From Mytilus trossulus (taxonomy: Eukaryota; Mollusca; Bivalvia; Mytilida; Mytilidae): a DNA stretch of 64,000 bases. Each line of letters opens with the position of its first letter. The stretch's first letter is position 1. Shown piece after piece: positions 55,095 through 64,000 of this stretch. Location: contig NC_086378.1 of assembly GCF_036588685.1 (NCBI RefSeq), forward strand, positions 80,803,127 through 80,867,126. Direction: 5' to 3'. A program made the position numbers and the translations under genes. The notes under the pieces are model-generated. The model was not told the DNA's origin, did not search any database, and worked only from the letters and a program-made list of their open reading frames with translations.

Positions 55095-58000
55095 TACGGA
55101 AGCCGATAAGGGCCATTCAAAAAAAATATTTTATGTCGTTATTACGACATATCATGTCGTAATTTCGACATAGCATGTCGTTATTACGACATCGCTATGT
55201 CGTAATTTCGACATAACATGTCGTTATAACGACATCGCTATGTCGTAATTTCGACATAGCATGTCGTTATTACGATATCGCTATGTCGTAATTTCGACAT
55301 AACATGTCGTTATAACGACATCGCTATGTCGTAATTTCGACATATCATGTCGTAATAACGACATCACTATGTCGTTTTAACGACATCACTATGTCGTAAT
55401 AACGGCATCGTTATACTAGTATTTTAAAGAATATGTATTATGATTGGCAAGAGACTAAATTATCCTAAATGACAAAGAAATTAACAATTATACGTCATCA
55501 TAATGTCCCCGATAATTATAAAATCCCCGCATGGTCAGCTATAAAAGAGGGAAGAAATCTACCAGAGGGAGAGTCCCCGAAATGCTGTGTGGCAGACAGT
55601 GTTATTATTCAATTACTAGTATTAGCTCCCTTGGTAAAACTCCAAATTTCATATTTAATGTATTCTATTGTTAAATAATTTACACGAAGCTTAATAAGTA
55701 TATATTTGTTAATTGCTTAGCTTTTGCTATTTGAATTCATTGGTTAAAGATATTTATTTATATTGTAAAGTTTAATATTTGCATCGTCGCAAAATCTTTG
55801 GTTACCTTCTTTGGATACCTTCGGTGAGAAACTTATATATATTATAGATACCATTTTAGATTAAATAAAATTAACGGTACTAATTTTCTTGCACCAGATG
55901 CGCATTTCGACAATACATGTCTCTTCAGTGATGCTCGTGGCCAAAATATTTGAAATCCAAAGGTTATATAAAAGATGAAGAGCTATTATAATCCAAAAGG
56001 TCCAAAAAGTATTAGCCAAATCCGTGAAAGAAATCAGAGCTTTGCACGAGGGAGATACATTCCTTAATTTATTATAATTTCTATCATTTTGTAACAGCAA
56101 GTTTTAATAACACAAAAAAATCCGCATTTTGGGCTGGTGATACCCTCGGGGACTAATAGTCAACCAGCAGAGGCATCGACCCAGTGGTAGTAAATAAAAT
56201 TAACGGTACTAATTTTCTTGCACCAGATGCGCATTTCGACAATACATGTCTCTTCAGTGATGCTCGTGGCCAAAATATTTGAAATCCAAAGCTTATATAA
56301 AAGATAAAGAGCTATTATAATCCAAAAGGTCCAAAAAGTATAGCCAAATCCGTGAAAGAAATCAGAGCTTTGCACGAGGGAGATACATTCCTTAATTTAT
56401 TATAATTTCTATCATTTTGTAACAGCAAATTTTAATAACACAAAAAATCCGTATTTTCATGCCAGTACCGAAGTACTGGCTACTGGGCTGTTAACATGGC
56501 CCACAGTGCTAGGGCTGTACAGTCAGTCAAAGTCGTTTAGATTAACAGATTACCGGTCGAAGAATAGCTATGCAGTCACACATGTTGGAAGAATGAAATA
56601 TGGATTTATTAGAGGACTGAAATTGTACAACCAAGTCAAGGCAAGCTTTCCATCTCCCTTTTAATAAGCGCAAACTACATGGCTTCTTGGTATAAGGGTG
56701 TATTGAAGTATTGATAGCACTATTTCTACTTTCAAACGTTGGGCACGCGCGATGTTCCTACAACCCCTAGGATTTAAAACAGAATCTTCGAAATTTCATC
56801 CGCAAAACAATATAAAAATGTTAGAAAACACGAACCAATATTAAAACAAATTCAATATATGTTTTAAATTATGTTTTTACAGCCCTTGATCATCTCCTAA
56901 GTAATATCTAGTATATGTGAGGATTAAAAAAAGAAAGCTATGTGAAAAAACGGATGTCCCAATCCAACGTTACATTTATGAAAAACTGTTTTAACTCTTA
57001 TGTATAGTGATCCTATTTCTTATTCTCTGATCTTCTTTATTCTTGACAGGAACAACGACATGTGTCGGTTCTTTGTGGCGTTAAAGCCGTTAGTTTACCA
57101 AATTTCATTTGACTCGACTGCATATTATAGTAGAAAACGAATAAAAATAGTAAGACAAAATAATATCTAACAAAAGTACAAATATTTGCCTCATGTGAGT
57201 TCAAATATTGCTGATTCAAAAAAAATCTTCTCTACACAGTCGTTTTTCAAACGGTAGCCATTTTGTCCAAGTTGATATTTCATTTTTCAAAGCAGTTAAG
57301 GCGTTTTTTTTTATATAATTGATCAAAACAAAAGTTAGATATACGAAGAGTAAAAAATGACAATATTCTTTCCTTATTAACTACATATTTGGGTCTTAAA
57401 GGAATAAAATGCTTCCATACATTACAAAACGGTAGCCAATTTTTCCAAATATCTGAAAACGTCTAAAATCCTAAAGACGCTAATTTCCGACGTTAAATGT
57501 GCTAAAGTTTCAATTAAATGTTTACGATAATTAAAACAAATCGTGTTATGAAATTTGGAGAAAGATGTTAATGATTGCTGCCGGAAAAAAAATAGTGCAT
57601 GTTGCTAAAGACCCCGCCCGGGGAAATAGGTTAGACACAGGTTAAATTTTTCAACTTTTATTAATTGTATAGCTTTTAACGATTTATTTAAAAGAATTTG
57701 GAAATGGGGGAAAAATCCCATTTTATTAAATAAATTGAAATTTATGTTACGGAAGTACTCCGAAGTAGATCATTTAAAGTCGTCACTTCAGTTAGGTGCA
57801 ATCACCAATATCGAAACACTTAATACCAGTTCACGGAATGTTTTACTTCGCGATTTGTCCTGCTATTTCGTGATGAAAGTCATTCCTGTACTAGCGAAGC
57901 CGGAACTTTTTGTCAATATAAACTTGTGCATGAAATGGAGGTAATTGAAAGACGAATCCCAAACAGCAACGAAAACCGTTTCATCGAATTAAAAAAAAAC

Positions 58001-59054
58001 CCGGGATTATATTTTTATTTGCCGTTTTCGTGGACAACCCAGGAGTAGGTTACTATATATATATATTTTAAAATGTATATATCTGAAGATGACTTGGGAA
58101 ATAATTCTCAAGCCAAGGTTCAAGTAATTGAAGGGGTGTATTTCGACAACTTATATGTCACGGGAATATCGTGGCCATCGTTTGAAAGTAGCATTAGAGC
58201 GATTGATACTTCAATTCACCCTTATTAAAAGAAGCCATGTAGTATGCGCTTATTTCGAGGGAGATGGGATGCTTAGCTGGCAAGTTAGGCTCGCTTCATC
58301 ACTTAGTATAATCTACCTACTCTTTTTTTTTTTATCTTTATTACATAAACTACCTACTCTAACTTTACAGCCATTTGACATTCGATAATTCACTAACATC
58401 AATTGTATTTTATAAAATATATAAGTTTCTCACTGAAGGTATTCAAAGAAGGTATCAAAAGATTTTGCAACGATGCAAATATTAAAACTTTACAATATAA
58501 ATAAATATCTTTAACCAATGAATTCAAATAACAAAAGCTATGCAATTAACAAGTATATACTTATTAAGCTTCATGTAAATTATTTAAAAATAACATGCAT
58601 TAAATATGAAATTTGGAGTTTTACCAAGGGAGCTAATAATTGAATAATAACACTGTCCGCAACACAGCATTTCGGAGACTCTCCCTCTGGTATCTTGCCT
58701 CCCTCTTTTATAGCTGACTATGCGGGGGCTTTTCTAATTATTGGGGGCATTATGATGACGTATAGTTGTTAATATCGGTGTCATTTAGTCTCTTGGCAAT
58801 CATAATACATATTCTTTTATATTAAGCGATGTCGTTTTTACGACATAGCGATGTCGTTATAACGACATAGTGATGTCGTTATTACGACATGATATGTCGA
58901 AATTACGACATAGCGATGTCGTTATAACGACATGTTATGTCGAAATAACGACATAGCGATGTCGTAATAACGACATGTTATGTCGAAATTACGACATGCT
59001 ATGTCGTAATTACGACATAATTTTTTTTTTGAATGGCCCTTATCGGCTTCCGTA
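55095..59054. mobile_element. Foldback-like element C, about 4 kb, with AGCAAC target duplication
   Basis: The ends are inverted TACGGAAGCCGATAAGGGCC and GGCCCTTATCGGCTTCCGTA, flanked by AGCAAC at 55089-55094 and 59055-59060. Just inside are arrays of palindromic units of about 21-22 bp, ATGTCGTTATTACGACAT and relatives (55132-55410 and 58828-59020). The arms then stay complementary: left 55410-55840 with right 58425-58828, and, after an insertion in the left arm (55861-56485), left 56636-56770 with right 58135-58290 (for example CTACATGGCTTCTT and AAGAAGCCATGTAGT). The inner core of about 1.35 kb (56770-58135) shows no recognisable transposase. The arms carry an old family S copy. Confidence 0.85.
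55861..56485 (+). repeat. SINE-like family K2, tandem pair of copies
   Basis: Two nearly identical copies start at 55861 and 56192 with TAAATAAAATTAACGGTACT and carry CACCAGATGCGCATTTCGAC, GTGATGCTCGTGGCCAAAAT and GAAATCAGAGCTTTGCACGA. They are 331 bp apart, joined by GGGACTAATAGTCAACCAGC and CGACCCAGTGGTAG. They interrupt the left arm of element C only. Each has a matching minus-strand open frame, explained by the duplication. Confidence 0.8.
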
Positions 59055-59060
59055 AGCAAC

Positions 59061-60380
59061 TAATAAAAATAGTTAATAACAAATAAAAAGTGAGAGGAGA
59101 TAATGTTGACTGTTCTTCAATATTCGTTCTCTCTTTTACATTTGTCCTCATCTATTGGTTATTTTTATCATCTTGCATAGTAAAACCATGGACAATTTCT
59201 TGTGCAATAAGAGACTAAATTTTCAAAATTTATGGGTTTACTTGACATAATCAACATTGTAGGATAGTGTTTTTTTTTACTACAGATAAATTTACGTAAA
59301 AAATCAATTGTAAAAAGCAAATAGCAATTTATATATCTAATATTTTAAACTTTCGAAAAAAGTTTTGATTTATGCTAGTATTTAAATATATATAAAGAAA
59401 CTTGATATTATTGAACTGTTTTAGGGGCCACACTGCAATGTGAATCGTACCTATAATGTTAAACAATTGTTTAACATTCTATTGCAAAATCAAAGCACGA
59501 TTTAGAGAAATGCTGCTTATAAAAGTTTATGGCCTATACACAAAAATTGGTATTTGCTGCTAGAGTTTATAAATAAACCAATTATGATCTAGTATATAAC
59601 AATAACTTTTAATTATAAAATAAATTAAAGTTGTAATATAGTATACTTCAATAATACTTTCTGTTTAAACCGACGTTAAATATTGCGTCTCGCCTATAGT
59701 TAAACATAATAAACCATTTAAAAAGAAGTATCGAACTCCACTTTAAAGAGAAAAATACCTTTTGTGAATACACACTTCCTTGTTCTTGACCTTTAGAATA
59801 AAAGAAAAGGGTATACAATCAACAATAATGTATTCACCGAATATTCTACTTCGGGGAGACATACTTAAAAAAAAAACATAGATGTAAGTGATCCTTTGAA
59901 TCGATGTAATTCCTTTCTTCCAAAAATCAAAAACACCACCAAACAAAAAATAAGACAAACACAATACCACATTATTCAGCTATAATGAAATGCTAGGTAA
60001 TGTGAATGCTAAATTTAATAATAAGATCATGTTGGAGTTCTAAACAAAAAAACCCTCCTTTATGATGTAAAACAAAGCAATACAGTCGAAATCCATTTAA
60101 TATGTTAGAAAGAGTAACGGGATGGAAAACCGACACTCATTATACACGGAATCCCAAGGGTTCTGAAAATTCACGCCAAAAAACGTCCATTCGAATGTAA
60201 AATCGATGTATGAGACTACATGAACTATCTTGAAAGATTAAAAGAGTATTATAAAATGAAGTAAGAAGCGCATCGCTTTTTCATCTGTAGGGAAAATAAT
60301 CAATATAATCCTAGACTCTACACGCACAAAATAAACTCGACTAAGAGCCTTCCAGATGAAGATAAATCCAGAAAAGGGCT
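59061..60380. other. Non-coding, no feature recognised
   Basis: AT-rich sequence. A short inverted word GTTAAACAATTGTTTAAC is at 59458-59475. Minus-strand frames near 59743-59970 and 60238-60423 lack motifs or conserved structure. Confidence 0.45.
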
Positions 60381-60419
60381 TCGGATGCCTGAAATTTATA
60401 ACGTGCTGTATTCTTTGCA

Positions 60420-60545
60420 GCACTCTGTCGGTACATCTGCTAGTGGACTATCAGTCCGCGGGGTTTTCATCAGATCAGTAGTTAGTACTTTAGTACTGAT
60501 ATGATTTATAGCAAACCTCTCTAAAATTGTCCGTTTTAGCATTTT
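60420..60545 (-). repeat. Interspersed repeat fragment
   Basis: CTAGTGGACTATCAGTCCGC, GGGGTTTTCATCAGATCAGT, AGTTAGTACTTTAGTACTGA and CCTCTCTAAAATTGTCCGTT form a compact block that I associate with mussel repeats. It contains the small palindrome AGTACTTTAGTACT. Confidence 0.45.
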
Positions 60546-60829
60546 GTAATTATAAAGAAATTTAGCTTTCAAATAACTCAGTCAAAGTTGGCCTTGTGGT
60601 AAAATACACATTTGTTTTATTCATACAAATACAAACGAATCAAGACAAACAAACCTTACTTTCATACAAAAGATTTTGTCCGTCTATCTTTATTAGTCAT
60701 TGATAACTAACTAGTGGCAAAGGTAAAACAAGAGTGTACACGCTGAAATTTCTCGACTTTTTTTATTTGTCATTGCTTTTATGTTGATCATTCTAAATAT
60801 AAAGCTATATTACATAAACCTTACATGTT

Positions 60830-61720
60830 CCAAAAAAAAGAGGTTAAGGTCATATAAACCAGCAAGATAGTTAAAAAATCCAGACCAAAACACAAAAAAA
60901 CTTAATACTGAGCAATGAACCGTGAAAATGAGGCCAAGGTCAAATGAAACCTGCGAGACTGACATATTCATCACAAAATATTTTCATACACCAAGTATAG
61001 TTGACATATTGCATATACCATTAGTATAAAAAAAAGGACCAAAAACTAAAAAACTTAACTTAACCACTGAACCATGAAAACGAGGTCAAGGTAAGATGAC
61101 ACCTACCAGCTAGACATGTTTATGATTATAAACATTCCATACACAAAATATAGTAGACCTTTTGCATACAGTATAAGAAAAACAGACCCAAACACAAAAA
61201 CTTAACTATAACCACTGTATCATGGAAATGTTGTCAAGGTCAGATGACATCTACCAGTTGGACAAACTCATCTTACAGTCCTTCCATACACTGAATATAC
61301 TTGACCTATTGCTTAGAGTATCTGAGATATGGACTTCACCACAAAAACTTAACCTTGTTTAATGATAAATGAAATTAGAACGAGGTAAATCGAAAAGTGT
61401 TTGACGGGCATGAGGACCTTTCAAGCTACGCACATACCAAATATAGTTATCCTTTTGTTCATAATAAGAGAGAAATTAACATTACAAAAGATCTGTTCAA
61501 CCTTTTTTTTCAAGTTTCACTTAACTATGAACATGAGGCCAAGGACAATGGCATGTGGCAGACGGAATCTTCGTAACATGAGGCATCTATATACAAAGTA
61601 TAAAGCATCCAGGTCTTCCACCTTCTCAAATATAAAGCTTTTAAGAAGTTAGCTAACGCCGCAGCAAGATCACAATCCCTATGTCGAGCTTTCTGCTTCG
61701 CAGGATAGACAATTTTTTTT
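60830..61720 (+). repeat. Tandem-repeat element, about 145-bp unit, five diverged copies
   Basis: Each unit has AACTTAACY.TAACCACTG, ACCATGAAAACGAGGTCAAG, GTCAGATGACAYCTACCAG, CATTCCATACAC.AAATATAG and TTGACCTATTGCATA.AGTAT. Units start near 60845, 60915, 61070, 61210 and 61365, with the last strongly diverged. The end GCAGCAAGATCACAATCCCT then ATGTCGAGCTTTCTGCTTCG looks like a fixed terminus. No coding capacity. Confidence 0.7.
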
Positions 61721-61995
61721 ATTGCCAATGAGACAACTCTCCATAAGAGACCAAATGACACAGAAATTAAGAACAGTTACTATAGGTCACCGTACGGCCT
61801 TCAACCATGAGCAAAGCCCATACCGCATAGTCAGCCATAAAAAGCATCGAAATCATAAATGTATAACAATTTAATCGAGACAACCAACGGCCTAATGTAT
61901 GTACAAAAAATGAACGAAAAAGCAAATATGTAACACATCAATTAAAGACAACCCATGAATTACAGACTCCTGACTTGGGACAGGCACATTGAAAT
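61715..61995 (+). repeat. SINE-like family S, nearly full copy
   Basis: ATTGCCAATGAGACAACTCT, CCATAAGAGACCAAATGACA, AGTTACTATAGGTCACCGTA, CGGCCTTCAACCATGAGCAA, CCATACCGCATAGTCAGCCA and CATGAATTACAGACTCCTGA run in family order. It directly follows the tandem-repeat element at 60830-61720. Confidence 0.75.
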
Positions 61996-64000
61996 GAAAC
62001 ATCACTGATCCTAAATTTTATGTTAATTAACAGATTATAAAAAGAATATACTTATTCGAAACATTAACGTTTTTCTTTAACAAAGCATATATAGCCATAG
62101 TCGTACTTAGCACATCTTTTGGGAATTTTAGTTTTCAATACTCTTTGATGTCGTTTTTCATTTGACCATCCAAGTGTGTTGAAATTTGGTATGATTTTGA
62201 AGGTATATTTGCATTGGAAAAAGGTAAAATAACAGAACTCTAAACTCCAAAGAAATTCTAAACGGAGTCTTTTTCAAAACGGCAAAATCATTCTACCTTA
62301 TGTAGAAATTGAGAATCTAACCTGGTTTTATAGCTGGCCAAACCTCCCGCTTATATGGCAGTGTTACAAATAAGGCCGATATGAAAACTTGTGACAGGAA
62401 AACATAAATGTAAACCACATGCAAGAGTCTCCTTTTGATATGACCGTGACATGTCAAAAAGACGGGGTCATTATATATATATATAGATACCAGTGCAGAT
62501 ATCACAGTCCTGTACAATCGATAGAGCTACAGTAGGTATTTGTTTGTGAGACAAAGGCGCACGACATTTTAAGTAAACTTATTTTCATTGCTAGCACGTA
62601 GATTTCATTTTAAAAAAAAGTAACTACACAAAAGGCGAGTTGTAAAAGGTTAGATGACCTAACGCAGCTTCACCTTAATTTAAAAGATATAAAAGCAAGC
62701 TTTTTAAAAACTGTTGTGATAAAGATCGTATTTTTTATAACAAGATATTTTAAGTATTTTAACTCAAGTAGCGTGATGGTTTTGAAATGTAATTTTCTTT
62801 CTGTATGGCATCATTTTTTAATCTATTCCCTTTATTCGTGTTAATGTTAACTGTAAATGTGGGCCGATTCTTGATACAATTTTTAAAGACTTTCTTGTAT
62901 CATAAATGTTTTCTACTGGCAAAAAAACTCACCTTTGTGTGTTAAAATTCCATATCGCAATGTCCACACTGAATATTGTGCGCATTTAATATCTTTATAA
63001 ATATTATTTTTAGAAAATCTTGTTCCGTTACTTTACGAAGAATGAAATTACACACCTATTCAACTGAGAACACAAAGGTAATTATGACAATGACTTTCAG
63101 TACTAATTAAATATTTTGTTTTCAAAATATGCCCATGATAAAGTTTTTAACTTTCAGTTTGCTTCTACGTCGTTTGGCATATATATCATGTTATTTTTTT
63201 TCTAGATACACCATCATTAGACAAGGCATAGAAAATTAATTTAGCAATTTTCAAAAAGGGAAGAAGAAATTGAGCTGTCATCTTGATTGCTGTTGAGTAC
63301 TAATTATTTGTTATTGGTCCATTTTAGCTCGACCTAAGTTCATTACTATTTATTTTACTCAATGCAACTTGTATTTCTGTTATAACTCGAAAATATTTTT
63401 CCAAAACAGCAAAGACTATCGTGAAACAGAATTACTCGTGATCGTTGAGGATCAAAGCAACATGCCAATATGAACTAATATGCTGCCAACTCGCCTTCTT
63501 CTGATGCATATTTTTTCACACAATGACTATAACACATAATTCATTAGTTTTATATTTTTTTTAATTTCAAAAGAAACAATGGCAATGAGATAGACATTTA
63601 CAAAACAAATACAGTAAATTGTTAAACAAGTTATGCAATACTTTTAGCACTAAACGTTATATTTGTTATTTTTTTCTGCATTTTAAATATTCAAGCTTTT
63701 CTGAATAAAAAAAATCCCACTGCGCTTATTATTTAATGGCAATAAAAAGGCTGTAAGTACCGAAACAGTGTACTATGGACGGATAATTACTACATATATA
63801 CAAAAAGTTATAAAAAGCCATGACTGAGAGACAGAGATAAATAATCTTCAATGAATTGTGACATGCCAAATGCTTATACAACTGACTACCAAGTATCATT
63901 GACAAACTTCTAAATTGTTGACCACAGACGACTCCAGAAACAACTCAAGAATTCTCTTATATTTCAAACTTAAATCAATGTATTTACAAACGGCAGCGAT
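61996..64000. other. Non-coding, no gene recognised
   Basis: AT-rich sequence to the window end. The segment 62095-62230 (TAGTCGTACTTAGCACATCT, TTGATGTCGTTTTTCATTTG) looks like an interspersed repeat. No exon with splice context or protein similarity was found. Confidence 0.45.

Noticed and set aside
55132-55410. Regular short repeats that might suggest a CRISPR array
   Set aside because: Units are palindromic and directly abutting, without unique spacers. They have an inverted partner array at 58828-59020, and the context is an animal genome.
55861-56375. Two near-identical minus-strand open frames (about 70-80 residues)
   Set aside because: They mirror the tandem duplication of SINE-like family K2. 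The third copy at 37905 does not keep the frame.
1-64000. tRNA, rRNA or other structured RNA genes
   Set aside because: I saw no cloverleaf with A and B box motifs and no conserved rRNA or snRNA block. A covariance-model scan would settle this.

Overview
The window looks like nuclear DNA from a bivalve mollusc, probably a mytilid mussel. This is inferred from AT-rich sequence, widely spaced short exons with GT-AG introns, animal-only protein families, and interspersed repeats that I associate with mussel genomes. There is no bacterial-type gene layout. Nearly all short open frames are chance or repeat-derived.

Three genes can be read exon by exon. (1) 4158-11988, plus strand: a complete USF-type bHLH leucine-zipper transcription factor, nine coding exons, 314 residues, all junctions in phase. 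(2) 35442-44015, plus strand: the last four exons of a gene joining an Ig-like domain, a fibronectin III-like segment and the C-terminal domain of phytanoyl-CoA hydroxylase-interacting proteins (PHYHIP/PHYHIPL). Its 5' exon was not found. (3) 54277-44750, minus strand: a complete tetraspanin, seven coding exons, 269 residues. Genes 2 and 3 converge tail to tail, with about 730 bp between their stop codons.

The rest is intron and intergenic DNA filled with repeats: four broken non-LTR retrotransposon ends (19965-20650, 27080-27475, 30755-31226, 48910-50470); three copies of a modular repeat built from roughly 0.35-0.5 kb units (20664-22963, 32140-34330, 41978-43285); several copies of two short SINE-like families; small terminal-inverted-repeat elements (2831-3389, 13118-13517, 14104-14303); hairpins; and tandem arrays.

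The most striking pattern is four elements unrelated in sequence (5184-5976, 24928-28345, 46776-47517, 55095-59054) with one design: short CpG-containing tandem units clustered near both ends, inverted relative to each other, around a non-coding core. Two of them have credible target-site duplications (GTTA and AGCAAC). This recalls foldback-type transposons and is the best candidate here for something undescribed.

The three genes have no evident shared pathway.
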